Shown here: piece by piece, positions 22,646 through 30,975 of the stretch
Layout: the number at the start of each line of letters is the position of its first letter
How positions within the stretch are numbered: position 1 is the stretch's first letter
Source: Oscillospiraceae bacterium
Lineage (GTDB): Bacteria; Bacillota; Clostridia; Oscillospirales; Oscillospiraceae
Length of the DNA stretch: 52,556 bases
Direction of reading: 5' to 3'
Assembly: GCA_009787625.1 (NCBI GenBank)
Contig: WQSX01000016.1
Coordinates: forward strand, 1-52,556
Notes under the pieces: generated by a model
Told to the model about the DNA's origin: nothing
The model's database searches: none
What the model saw: the letters and a program-made list of their open reading frames with translations, nothing else
Program-made: the position numbers and the translations under genes

Positions 22646-24515
22646 TGCAAAAAATATAGTAAAAAATCTTCCAGAACTTACAAAGACGCTAAAATGGTGT
22701 CTTTCCCTATTATGGCAAACATCAAAATTTTATACAATAGTCCGCATATTTACTGAATTGCTGACACCAATATTTTCAACAGTAGCGATATTTATCGGGC
22801 GAGTTGTTATAAATATGCTTGCAGGGCAAGCAGCTTTTAATGTGAACCCTGAAAATATTCTCATTATTTTACTAGCTGGATTGTGTGCCGTAGCTATAGT
22901 GCGAGGACTTTCGCAGAACATCATGCAGTATTGCAGAACTATGCAAGACGATATGATGAATGCAAAAATATCGGAAATAATGATGGAATATGCATTCAAA
23001 GCCGATATTGAATATTTTGACAACCCAGAGTATTACGACAAACTCAACTCTGCAAACAGAGATTCATATGCAGTAAACAATGTAGTATGGAACACCATAG
23101 GCATTATCAGCAGCGGGTTTTCTTTTTTACTAGCCTTTGTAATACTATCGCAAATGAGCTTAGTTTACAGCGTTGCCTTAATAATCGCTGCAATCCCTGC
23201 ATCAATAGCAGCTGCAGGTTTTGCAAAGGCGTTATACATGTTGAGCTTAGAACAGATAAATGGAATGAGGCAAATGGGATATATTCAGGGAATATCTTCC
23301 GAGAGAATATTCACACAGGATTTTCGGCTATTTGATATAGGATACAGACTAAAACACAGATACAAGCGAATTTGGGAAGGTTTGTTTTATACAAGACGAA
23401 AAAAAACACATAAAAGAACGGTATTTTTATGTGTTTTGGAAGCTCTACCCGAAGCAGTTATAGCACTGATAAGCATTGACATAGCCCTTAGTGTTATAAG
23501 TGGAAATGCAACTGTTGGTGATTATTCTTTATTTGTGGGTCTGACTGCACAGCTTTGGGGAGCAATATCTATGCTCTCTTTATCTGCAATGCAAGTTTAT
23601 GATAACCGTATGCAACTAGATAATTTCAAGAGTATAAACGATTTTAAAAGCAAGATAAAAAATGATGGAAAACTAGAGCTTAAAGGCATTGATTCAATAG
23701 AGTTTGATAACATCTGCTTTACTTATCCTGGAGCAGTTGATAAAGCTTTGGATGGCATAAATCTTACACTAGATAAAAACACAAAAACTGCAATAGTCGG
23801 TTTAAACGGCTCAGGAAAATCAACTTTGATAAAACTTTTGCTCAGACTATATGAGTCCGATTCAGGTGTTATAAAGATAAATGGAAAAGATATTAGAGAA
23901 TATACATTACACTCTATTAGAGCAAATTTCAGTGTATATTTTCAAGGTATGCAAAACTTAAGTTTTACACTTGAGGAGAACTTTGCATATACAGATTGCG
24001 ACAGTGAGAACGATGACATTGAAGATAGAATCAAAGCAGCACTATCAGCGGCGGGTGCAGATGATATTTGGGAAAAATGTGATAAAGGCATTAAAACAAG
24101 CATCACAAGGTTTTTCTCTGATGATGGCATCGAACTCTCAGGCGGTCAGCATCAAAAACTAGCACTTGCAAGGGTGTTGTTCAGAAACCGCTCTGCACTT
24201 ATTTTAGATGAGCTGTCATCAAACCTCGACCCAAAGGCCGAGCATGAAGTTTTTGAGGCTTTGAGAAAAATAACAGACGGAAAGATGACTATTTTCACAT
24301 CGCACAGACTGTCTAATGTTTTTCTTGCCGATAGAATTATTGTTTTAGAAAATGGAAAAGTAGCAGAAGACGGAACTCAGGAGCAACTACTTAAAAACAA
24401 ACAAAGATTTGCAGAGTTATATAAATATCAATCTGATAAGTTTGCGACAAATGAAAATTCAAGTAGTGTAGAGTGGACAATACCAATGGTTTGGAGGCAT
24501 GGACACTTAGAGTGA
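22635..24515 (+). CDS. ABC transporter, membrane domain fused to ATPase (peptide export)
   Basis: A 626-residue half-transporter. About six membrane segments lie in residues ~30-330 (for example VALIIAAIPASIAAAGFAKA). The ATPase domain has Walker A GLNGSGKST near residue 390, a Q-loop VYFQGMQNL, signature LSGGQHQKLALARVL, Walker B ALILDELSSNLD, and a switch His in TSHRLS. There is no N-terminal C39 peptidase, consistent with a separate leader protease. ATG 22635 is used because TAAGGA lies 5-10 nt upstream and because the earlier open frame overlaps the protease gene. It is the last gene of the peptide cluster and is followed by a strong terminator. Confidence 0.9.
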   Translation: MTNNAKNIVKNLPELTKTLKWCLSLLWQTSKFYTIVRIFTELLTPIFSTVAIFIGRVVINMLAGQAAFNVNPENILIILLAGLCAVAIVRGLSQNIMQYCRTMQDDMMNAKISEIMMEYAFKADIEYFDNPEYYDKLNSANRDSYAVNNVVWNTIGIISSGFSFLLAFVILSQMSLVYSVALIIAAIPASIAAAGFAKALYMLSLEQINGMRQMGYIQGISSERIFTQDFRLFDIGYRLKHRYKRIWEGLFYTRRKKTHKRTVFLCVLEALPEAVIALISIDIALSVISGNATVGDYSLFVGLTAQLWGAISMLSLSAMQVYDNRMQLDNFKSINDFKSKIKNDGKLELKGIDSIEFDNICFTYPGAVDKALDGINLTLDKNTKTAIVGLNGSGKSTLIKLLLRLYESDSGVIKINGKDIREYTLHSIRANFSVYFQGMQNLSFTLEENFAYTDCDSENDDIEDRIKAALSAAGADDIWEKCDKGIKTSITRFFSDDGIELSGGQHQKLALARVLFRNRSALILDELSSNLDPKAEHEVFEALRKITDGKMTIFTSHRLSNVFLADRIIVLENGKVAEDGTQEQLLKNKQRFAELYKYQSDKFATNENSSSVEWTIPMVWRHGHLE

Positions 24516-24643
24516 TTCAACAAAGATATCCCATATGAAGATTCCAGTGGATAAAATCATCACAACTATTTACCCTAACTTCTAATATTTTTCCTCTCGG
24601 ATACAACATTACTCATAAATCTTCACATTATGTAAATGCACAT

Positions 24644-24675
24644 CGAGCGTCGCAAGTCGGCGCTCGTGCTTTTTT
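24644..24675 (+). terminator. Rho-independent terminator of the peptide cluster
   Basis: A 9-bp stem (CGAGCGTCG, 24644-24652, with CGGCGCTCG, 24658-24666; one G-T pair) with a 5-nt loop CAAGT is followed by TGCTTTTTT. It ends the 11.8-24.5 kb cluster. Confidence 0.88.
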
Positions 24676-24723
24676 ATTGCCCCCACTTCCCACCCTTTTC
24701 AATACAAACAAAAGAGGTTTCCT

Positions 24724-24750
24724 GTAGGGGTCGCACACCGGGCGACCCCT
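24724..24750. repeat. Family B palindromic repeat
   Basis: GTAGGGGTCGCACACCGGGC followed by GACCCCT is a palindrome of the B type. It sits between the peptide cluster terminator and the pilT stop, followed by a second palindrome (GCCGCCCGCAGGCGGCGGG) near 24771-24789. The 24516-24798 gap holds no gene. Confidence 0.75.
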
Positions 24751-24798
24751 GGATTCTTTAGTAAAGAGGGTGCCGCCCGCAGGCGGCGGGTGACTAGA

Positions 24799-25884
24799 TT
24801 ACCGCAGCCCCAGAGCTGTAATTTGCTGTTGCATTTGGTCGTGATTGCTTGCGTTTAAAAGTGCGGTGTCGACGGTGATTTCCCCATTTTTGAGAAGTTG
24901 CAGAATGTAGGTGTCCAGTGAAATCATGCCCTCTGCGGAAGAGGTTTGGATAACTGCATTTATTTGATGCGTTTTACCCTCGCGGATAATGTTTTTAATA
25001 GCCGGATTGGCACTCATGACCTCAAAAGCAGGCACGGTTGTACCGTCGATGCGCTTGACGAGTCGCTGAGTTACAACCATTTTGAGAGACATGGAGAGCT
25101 GAACACGAATTTGCTGTTGTTGTATAGGCGGAAAGATGTCAACGATTCGGTCGATGGTATTAGCCGCACCGATGGTGTGCAGGGTTGAAATGACAAGATG
25201 TCCCGTCTCCGCTGCGGTTATAGCAGTTCTGACAGTCTCATGGTCTCGCATTTCGCCGAGCAAAATAATGTCGGGAGATTGCCTGAGAGCGGCACGCAGA
25301 GCGTCCGAATATGAGTTGGTATCAGTGAAAATCTCGCGTTGACTTACAAGACTTTCGTTATCTCTGTGCAGAAACTCGATAGGGTCTTCAAGGGTGATGA
25401 TGTGTGAGTTTCGAGTTTTGTTTATGGCGTCGATGATACATGCAAGAGTTGTAGATTTACCGCTCCCGGCGGGACCTGTGACAAGAGCAAGCCCATTGAC
25501 CTCTTTTGCGATGTTCATTACAGCATCGGGAATGAATAGGTCTTTATAGTCGGGAATATTAAACATAACAACGCGAATAATAGCCGCCATAGTGCTTCGC
25601 TGACGATAGGTGTTAACACGAAATCTTGCCACCCCCGGAATTGTCACAGGAAAATCATCATCACCGGACTCGTTATACCTTGTCATAGGGCGGCTTGCAA
25701 GCTCATAAAGACCCGAAATAAGTTTCATCGAATCATCAGGCTTGATAATATCGCCATCTTGCGCTACGAGAGCTCCGTTGACTTTAAAAGTTATCTTACG
25801 GCCTGCACCAATAAAAATGTCTGAGACACGCAACTCAACAGCCCGTTTCAAATATTCCAATATCGCTTCTTTAGCATCAATCAT
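24799..25884 (-). CDS. pilT: PilT-family type IV pilus retraction ATPase
   Basis: Cytosolic hexameric ATPase that powers pilus depolymerisation and twitching. Family landmarks in the 361-residue protein are Walker A GPAGSGKST (137-145), the Asp box HIITLEDPIEFLH, Walker B region PDIILLGEMRDHETVRTAIT, the His box GHLVISTLHTIGAANTIDRI and the AIRNLIRE-like region IKNIIREGKTHQI. The N-terminal PAS-like domain is present. It is the last gene of the minus-strand pilus operon. No PilB/GspE assembly ATPase is present in the window. Confidence 0.93.
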   Translation of the reverse strand: MIDAKEAILEYLKRAVELRVSDIFIGAGRKITFKVNGALVAQDGDIIKPDDSMKLISGLYELASRPMTRYNESGDDDFPVTIPGVARFRVNTYRQRSTMAAIIRVVMFNIPDYKDLFIPDAVMNIAKEVNGLALVTGPAGSGKSTTLACIIDAINKTRNSHIITLEDPIEFLHRDNESLVSQREIFTDTNSYSDALRAALRQSPDIILLGEMRDHETVRTAITAAETGHLVISTLHTIGAANTIDRIVDIFPPIQQQQIRVQLSMSLKMVVTQRLVKRIDGTTVPAFEVMSANPAIKNIIREGKTHQINAVIQTSSAEGMISLDTYILQLLKNGEITVDTALLNASNHDQMQQQITALGLR

Positions 25885-25928
25885 TATCTAATGACCAAAC
25901 CTTTCAGAAAATTTTAAATGCATTAATA

Positions 25929-26354
25929 CTAATCCTCAATAAAAACATTGAGTCCAGGGTTGTATTCCCACTGCCCGGTATCGCTCATTCGCCAGCTGAG
26001 GATTTTAAACGTATCCTCAAGAAAAGCCAAATGAACATAGAGTGCATTGAAGTCAGAAATGCGAGTGTAAAAGTAAACAGTTTCCATTTCTAAAGAATTG
26101 TGCCAATGTGTCATGATTTCCACACCGCGTGCGTTAGCGGGAATTTCGTCTGCTTGCAGGATATCTGCTAAGATGAGTTCCGCAAGAGTGTCAGCCTCAT
26201 AATAGCCGACGACGAGATTTACTTCAGCCTCTACAAGTGCTCTGTCGTTTGAAGCGACAATGAATGTAATCAGTGAAAAGATAGTCAGGCACAAAACAGC
26301 AAATACAAGGACAATAGACGCACTTCCGACGCCAACTCCACCTGTATTTTGCAT
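25929..26354 (-). CDS. Pilus-associated membrane protein, unknown family
   Basis: A 141-residue protein with one N-terminal membrane segment (SIVLVFAVLCLTIFSLITFI) after a short Gly-rich head, then a soluble beta-type domain. I set the start at ATG 26354 behind GGTGGTGAGGT; the open frame runs further only because a family C repeat is open in that frame. Position between PilT and a pseudopilin-like gene suggests a minor pilin or assembly accessory. No catalytic motif or recognised family. Confidence 0.6.
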   Translation of the reverse strand: MQNTGGVGVGSASIVLVFAVLCLTIFSLITFIVASNDRALVEAEVNLVVGYYEADTLAELILADILQADEIPANARGVEIMTHWHNSLEMETVYFYTRISDFNALYVHLAFLEDTFKILSWRMSDTGQWEYNPGLNVFIED

Positions 26355-26381
26355 TACCTCACCACCTTTTTGTTTATTGTT

Positions 26382-26409
26382 GTCATTCTGCGCGGAGTCG
26401 CAGAATCCA
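26382..26409. repeat. Family C palindromic repeat, copy 2
   Basis: GTCATTCTGCGCGGAGTCGC continuing AGAATCC. It sits 48 bp from copy 3 (26458-26485) in the gap between two pilus genes. Confidence 0.8.
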
Positions 26410-26457
26410 CACGGCAAGCTTGAACTATAAATGACCTGACTTTAGAACTGATATTTT

Positions 26458-26485
26458 GGATTCTGCGACTACGCGCAGAATGACG
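26458..26485. repeat. Family C palindromic repeat, copy 3
   Basis: GGATTCTGCGACTACGCGCA continuing GAATGACG. It is the reverse orientation of copy 2, so the two copies face each other and could pair into one long stem in the operon mRNA. Confidence 0.8.
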
Positions 26486-26500
26486 TGAGAAAATTCTCGT

Positions 26501-26968
26501 TTAAGATTGAACCCTCGCCGCAAGTGGGAAAGAGACAAGTGAATCTCCTGCGGCTCTCGAAACCGAAAGCTCACCCAAAGAAAGAGACTGCGGAATTCCC
26601 GATTCAGAACCTGCCGCTAAACCGCCCGGCTTACTGACTATGTGTAAGACAAAACCTCCGGTCTGTTCATAGGAGACCACCTGCCATTGCCTGTCATAAA
26701 ACACCGTTAGTATAGGTCTGTTTGAATCATCAAAGCTGACAGTTCCGCCCGTGAGCTCCGCAATACGTTGAAGGTCGCCGCCCGTAGCCTTAAAAACCTC
26801 AGCACTGCTTTCAGCCTGAATAAGCGCGCGTGAAGTATCGCTCGAATCCATTGCAAAGAAAAAGGCAGATGTCAAAATACTGATACACGCCACGGCGCAG
26901 ATGGCAAAAACAGCGACAACTATGAGCTGTTCAATCAAAAACAGCGTGGACTTACTGCGAGTAGTCAT
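26501..26968 (-). CDS. Pilin/pseudopilin-like protein
   Basis: A 155-residue protein with a basic head (MTTRSKSTLF) followed by LIEQLIVVAVFAICAVACI, the hydrophobic helix with Glu at the fifth position of the type IV pilin N-terminus. The residue before the expected cleavage is not the usual Gly, so processing by a prepilin peptidase is uncertain. The remainder is a soluble domain without recognised motif. Its position in the operon agrees with a minor pilin role. Start at 26968 follows AAAGGGGGAT. Confidence 0.65.
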   Translation of the reverse strand: MTTRSKSTLFLIEQLIVVAVFAICAVACISILTSAFFFAMDSSDTSRALIQAESSAEVFKATGGDLQRIAELTGGTVSFDDSNRPILTVFYDRQWQVVSYEQTGGFVLHIVSKPGGLAAGSESGIPQSLSLGELSVSRAAGDSLVSFPLAARVQS

Positions 26969-26990
26969 CAGGCAATCCCCCTTTCAATTT

Positions 26991-27464
26991 TCAATTATAC
27001 TGAGCAGCACGTAGATATAAAAGTATACTCAAATCTCCGGCGGAGACCCGAAGCATTCCGAACTCCGTCTTCTCAAAGTTTAGGCTCGAAGCAGGCGCAA
27101 CTCGCATACCTGCTGCACCGGTTAGAGTTAAAGATGCCTCGGCAAACAGCTCATAAATAAAGCCGTCTCTATTGTAGATAACAGTACGAAATAGTCTGTC
27201 TCCAATAGTTTGATAGAGAAAAAGTGCGGTGACACCATCGAACTCGCCGACGGAAATACTGTCATAGTTGTCCATATTTCTTATTTTTGTGCGTACAAAA
27301 GAAAGTGCTGTCCGTTCATCTTCTCCGCTCCGGGAAATATCATGGATATTTCTGTAAATACCGGCACCAAGCATGAGTACCATGAGTACGGAAAAAGCAA
27401 ATATAGAAAAAATAATAAGCACAAAAATAGTATCTATGCTGCGTCCTCGTTTAGCTTTAATCAT
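26991..27464 (-). CDS. DUF4860-like pilus-operon membrane protein
   Basis: A 157-residue protein with a basic N-terminus (MIKAKRGRSIDT), a membrane helix (IFVLIIFSIFAFSVLMVLML) and a soluble domain with ALSFVRTKIRNMDNYDSI and VTALFLYQTIGDRLFRTVIY. This matches the DUF4860 pattern seen in clostridial pilus/secretion operons. Function unknown; likely a pilin-like subunit. Its ATG overlaps the stop of the preceding gene (ATGA). Confidence 0.72.
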   Translation of the reverse strand: MIKAKRGRSIDTIFVLIIFSIFAFSVLMVLMLGAGIYRNIHDISRSGEDERTALSFVRTKIRNMDNYDSISVGEFDGVTALFLYQTIGDRLFRTVIYNRDGFIYELFAEASLTLTGAAGMRVAPASSLNFEKTEFGMLRVSAGDLSILLYLRAAQYN

Positions 27465-27787
27465 CTGGCAATCACCATAATTTCAGGATGTACATTAGAT
27501 GCGAAAATTCGATAGTGTATAATAAACCTCTCCCTATCTATGTGAATCCCGAAATTTTCTTCAATATATTCAATGCTCTCAGGGTACCTTCCCTCAATTG
27601 CATACGCAATAATAACGGCACGGCGGATGCTGTTTTCCAAAGTGCGAAGTCCCTCCGCACGACTGGAATAATCAGCACTGCTCAGCCCAACGACAATCAT
27701 ACCAATAATAACCGCAGCAAAAACAAGCGGCAATATAGCCGATTTCAAAAAATCAAGTGGTTTTTTTTTGTAAATACTTTTGCGCAT
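27461..27787 (-). CDS. Small single-membrane-span protein of the pilus operon
   Basis: A 108-residue protein: basic head (MRKSIYKKKPLDF), membrane helix (AILPLVFAAVIIGMIVVGL), then ENSIRRAVIIAYAIEGRYPE and SIEYIEENFGIHIDRERFII. The second part resembles a pilin-like helix with a Y-P-E-S loop. No named family recognised. Gene overlap with the DUF4860-like gene indicates one transcript. Confidence 0.65.
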   Translation of the reverse strand: MRKSIYKKKPLDFLKSAILPLVFAAVIIGMIVVGLSSADYSSRAEGLRTLENSIRRAVIIAYAIEGRYPESIEYIEENFGIHIDRERFIIHYRIFASNVHPEIMVIAR

Positions 27788-27816
27788 TCCTGTTAATGCT
27801 CCTGTTCCTGTTTTAC

Positions 27817-27880
27817 GGGCGACCGGAGACGGTCGCCCCTACAAGATTTTAATTTTAAAATTAGTGCGCGCAGAATGACG
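27817..27880. repeat. Family B repeat followed by a family C fragment
   Basis: A B palindrome at 27817-27842 (GGGCGACCGGAGACGGTCGC continuing CCCTAC) is joined by an A/T palindrome (ATTTTAATTTTAAAAT) to a C fragment at 27866-27880 (GCGCGCAGAATGACG). A similar ATTTTAATTTTAAAA lies beside the C copy at 37759-37787. Confidence 0.7.
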
Positions 27881-27904
27881 AGGGTACTTAATAGTTATCA
27901 AAAT

Positions 27905-28951
27905 TTACCCAATAGATGTCATAATGCCCATCAGCGGCAACATAACCGACAATAAAATTATGCCTACCACCACAGACGACAATATGACAAGCGTTGGCTC
28001 AACACCTGCAACGATGCGGTCAATGCTGTCTCTTACATTTATATCACTTCTGCGGGCGATTTCGGCCATTGCTGTATCTGCTTTACCGCTGACACTGCCT
28101 ACGGAAAGCATTTTAGCGTCCTGTGCAGACAAAATTCCCGCGGCATTAAGTGCCTCTGAGAGAGTTTTGCCGGACTCAAGCAACTCAGCGCATTTCCTGT
28201 GTTTTTCATCAACAACTCGTGAGCCCCCACTGACCCTCGAAGCAATGTCGATAGAGTCTGCTGTGTCCATACCACTTGCCATAGCCAGTGTGAGAGCATA
28301 TATAAAACGTGATGATGCAATCCGACCAAAGATGGCTCTATTGCCCCATCTGTCGGCAAAAAAGCGGCTAATACCTCTGCGGATAGCCGGGATAACCCAC
28401 ATTATGAATAAAAGGGCAAAAATCACAGCAAAAACTATAGCAATTCCGATAGCGGCATTGGTGAGCCAGCCGCCAAACTGCATAAGGCTGAGTGCGAGCG
28501 GATCCATCTGAGCACCAAGGCGAGCAAAGATGTCATTAAAAATCGGAAGAACCTGTACAATCAAAATGAGTACAACTGCAATCATCAGTACGAGCAGGAT
28601 TGCAGGGTATAGCACCGAGTTTTTTATCGTGATAGAGAGCCTGGTCTGACGCTCATAGTGTTCGGCAAGAGCGTGGAGCGTTTGCACAAGTCGCCCTGTT
28701 TTTTCACCAACTTCAATCATATGAATCATGTATTTTGGGAAAACTCCGGCTTCGCCGAGCGCAGCTGAAAGAGGGTTTCCCAAAATTAGCGAATTATATA
28801 GGTTGGTGGTAACTTCCCTTGACTCGCTATTGTTGTTATCGTCTTGCAGAACTTGAATGCTGTCACTTACAGTTAAACCCGCATCAAGCAGCATAGCCAG
28901 CTCGGTGCAAAACATAGATAGATATGTATTGTTAAGAGTTTTTTGCATCAC
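27905..28951 (-). CDS. pilC: Type II secretion/type IV pilus inner-membrane platform protein (GspF/PilC)
   Basis: A 348-residue membrane platform protein. Two GspF domains are visible: FCTELAMLLDAGLTVSDSIQ with later FPKYMIHMIEVGEKTGRL, and FIYALTLAMASGMDTADSID with ILSAQDAKMLSVGSVSGKAD. Three membrane segments are seen (ILLVLMIAVVLILIVQVLPI; IGIAIVFAVIFALLFIMWVI; the C-terminal LVILSSVVVGIILLSVMLPL). It organises the pilus machine and should work with the ATPase, here only PilT. It is the first gene of the operon; start is GTG 28951 or ATG 28948, both behind GAGG. Confidence 0.92.
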   Translation of the reverse strand: MMQKTLNNTYLSMFCTELAMLLDAGLTVSDSIQVLQDDNNNSESREVTTNLYNSLILGNPLSAALGEAGVFPKYMIHMIEVGEKTGRLVQTLHALAEHYERQTRLSITIKNSVLYPAILLVLMIAVVLILIVQVLPIFNDIFARLGAQMDPLALSLMQFGGWLTNAAIGIAIVFAVIFALLFIMWVIPAIRRGISRFFADRWGNRAIFGRIASSRFIYALTLAMASGMDTADSIDIASRVSGGSRVVDEKHRKCAELLESGKTLSEALNAAGILSAQDAKMLSVGSVSGKADTAMAEIARRSDINVRDSIDRIVAGVEPTLVILSSVVVGIILLSVMLPLMGIMTSIG

Positions 28952-29022
28952 GGAATAACCTCATTTCATATAATCTATCACTATAGATTATAGAAGTTTT
29001 AAATGAAGTTTGCAAGTGTTTT

Positions 29023-30039
29023 TTAAAATAGAAATTTTACGATATAGTTACTTCCGTCACCGATAAATTCTTGCAAGGCGGCGGCGTTACCTGCAGTGGA
29101 TTCAAATGTAGGATCCATGAGCGTCCACTCATGGCCGTCAAATAAAATTACACCGTTAATCCAACCGGTTTCTTCCGAGTGTACATTGATCCATGCGTGG
29201 TAGACATCTCCGACATAGCCGAAAATCATCTTTGTGGGAATCCCTTGACTTCTGAGCATTGCAGTCATTACAGCGGCATAGTCAAAGCAGATACCATACC
29301 CTCTGGCGATAACATCGTCAAGGTCGGGAATGTATCCCGTAACATATCCATCGACGACTTTCTGCGCAAATTCTGCGTCATATGTGATGTGTGTCGCGAC
29401 AAAGTTGTATACAGAGGCAATTTTGTCAAGTAATGTTTCTTGTCCTGCGACCAACTGTGCGGCAACAGCCACTACATTGCTGTTTTCGTTGAAATTGACA
29501 TACTGGTTCGGGCGCAAAAACGGACCAAACTCATCTGCGAGCTGAACATCAAAAGTAACTTCAAGTGCCAAGGCAAAGTTTGTACCCTCCACCTGTTCAA
29601 GCACCATGACAGAATATTGCCCACTGCCGTCGGAGAGCGGAAACACTTCATACTGATCATCTGCCCATAGTCTGTATGTATAGAAGACTCCTGTAGGGCC
29701 TGTGACTCGCACGCGAAGCTGCATATCTGTTTCTGTGAGCCACCTTACCATGATGTATCCATCTTCCTTGTTGGAAAAATCTAACAAAGCTCGCTCATTT
29801 TGTTCAACCAGGGTCCCGGAAGCTTCGGGAATGAGAAGAATTGGGATTGCAGGGGCGGGAGAAATGGGGGTGTTTGAGGACGATGTAGCATCAATATTGA
29901 CAACTACCGGGTCACTTGGCCTCTGATTTGAACCGATGTCTTCTCGGCCGGGAATAGGTATGCTATCACATGAGGCGAGCAGAACCATCGCAGATACGAC
30001 GGAAACTAAAACAAAAATAATTTTTAGTAATCTACTCAT
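29023..30039 (-). CDS. Transglutaminase-like lipoprotein
   Basis: A 338-residue lipoprotein with lipobox MVLLASC. A Pro/Ser/Thr-rich stretch follows. An N-terminal beta domain (~75-185) precedes a transglutaminase-like domain (~190-330) with GYGICFDYAAVMTAML (catalytic Cys), VGDVYHAWINV (His) and WTLMDPTFES (Asp). The triad is intact, so a protease, transamidase or peptidase activity on cell-surface targets is possible. It stands alone upstream of the pilus operon, which starts 71 nt further on, and might be cotranscribed with it. Confidence 0.86.
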   Translation of the reverse strand: MSRLLKIIFVLVSVVSAMVLLASCDSIPIPGREDIGSNQRPSDPVVVNIDATSSSNTPISPAPAIPILLIPEASGTLVEQNERALLDFSNKEDGYIMVRWLTETDMQLRVRVTGPTGVFYTYRLWADDQYEVFPLSDGSGQYSVMVLEQVEGTNFALALEVTFDVQLADEFGPFLRPNQYVNFNENSNVVAVAAQLVAGQETLLDKIASVYNFVATHITYDAEFAQKVVDGYVTGYIPDLDDVIARGYGICFDYAAVMTAMLRSQGIPTKMIFGYVGDVYHAWINVHSEETGWINGVILFDGHEWTLMDPTFESTAGNAAALQEFIGDGSNYIVKFLF

Positions 30040-30157
30040 GCCAATTTCCTCTCAAAAAACTAACGTTGCTTTAATTGTATCAAAACCATAAAATAAATGC
30101 AATAGGCGGGGGTAAAATGTCACAAAAAAGTCACAACGTTAGTTACACTTCACCGGG

Positions 30158-30185
30158 TAAATTGCCCATTATCTGCGGGAATCAA
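30158..30185 (-). repeat. Family A fragment
   Basis: TAAATTGCCCATTATCTGCG followed by GGAATCAA matches the right flank of copy 2 at 4158-4185 with few differences. The hairpin part is absent, so it is a remnant. Confidence 0.6.
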
Positions 30186-30207
30186 CCGCGGTGTGAACAG
30201 TTACCAA

Positions 30208-30966
30208 TTAATGCTCATAAGTTAAATCATTGATAACCTCACCTGCAATAATAAGCCCAACAACGGACGGAACAAAGGCGTTACTACCCGGAATTTGTCT
30301 GCGTTTCGTACACTTTCGCGCTGTGCCGGGCGGGCAGACACAGTTTACATTACAATTCACTATTGCATCTTCAATCGGAGCCATGGGAATCTCACGGGAA
30401 TACACAACTTTGAGCTTTTCGACACCTCGCTTACGGAGCTCATGCCTCATAACTTTTGCCAAAGGGCAAACCGAAGTACTGTAAATATCTGCAACCTCAA
30501 AAGCAGAGGCATTTACTTTATTTCCTGCACCCATGGAGCAAATTATGGGTACATTGGAGCTCTTTGCTTGCAGAACAAGTTCGATTTTCCCTGAGACGGT
30601 GTCAATGGCGTCAATTACATAGTCATAGTTAGAAAAGTCAACCTCACCGGATGTTTCAGGCAGGTAAAAAAGTCTGTGAGCTTGAACTGTTGCACTCGGA
30701 TTTATCTCTAAAATACGCTCCTTTGCAACATCAACTTTATACATTCCGATTGTCTTTTGAGTCGCATGAAGTTGGCGGTTTAGGTTTGTCAGGCAGATTT
30801 TATCATCGTCAAACAGGTCGAGACAACCCACACCGCTGCGGACAAGCGCTTCAACAGCATAACCGCCCACACCGCCGATACCAAACACAGCAACTCTTGA
30901 CTCCGCAAGCTTTGCCATGCCTTGTTTACCGAAAATTAGTTCTGTTCTGGAAAATTGATTTAGCAT
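30208..30966 (-). CDS. tcdA: tRNA threonylcarbamoyladenosine dehydratase (TcdA/CsdL-like, E1/ThiF fold)
   Basis: A 252-residue ThiF/MoeB-fold enzyme that cyclises t6A37 in tRNA in an ATP-dependent reaction. ATP-binding GIGGVGGYAVEALVRSGVG is near residue 30. Then LFDDDKICLTNLNRQ (conserved D-x-D and N-x-N-R-Q), YDYVIDAIDTVSGKI, and ICSMGAGNKVNASAF. The C-terminus has NCVCPPGTARKCTKRRQIPG and ends in a GLIIAGEVI helix. It is 252 residues, normal. mtaB, another t6A-modifying enzyme gene, lies nearby at 32.3 kb, separated by the cysteine desulfurase gene. Confidence 0.88.
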   Translation of the reverse strand: MLNQFSRTELIFGKQGMAKLAESRVAVFGIGGVGGYAVEALVRSGVGCLDLFDDDKICLTNLNRQLHATQKTIGMYKVDVAKERILEINPSATVQAHRLFYLPETSGEVDFSNYDYVIDAIDTVSGKIELVLQAKSSNVPIICSMGAGNKVNASAFEVADIYSTSVCPLAKVMRHELRKRGVEKLKVVYSREIPMAPIEDAIVNCNVNCVCPPGTARKCTKRRQIPGSNAFVPSVVGLIIAGEVINDLTYEH

Positions 30967-30975
30967 TTTGTATCT

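Noticed and set aside
26355-26417. N-terminal 21 residues of the longest frame of the small pilus gene
   Set aside because: They are coded by the family C repeat and lie upstream of a good ribosome site and the ATG at 26354.
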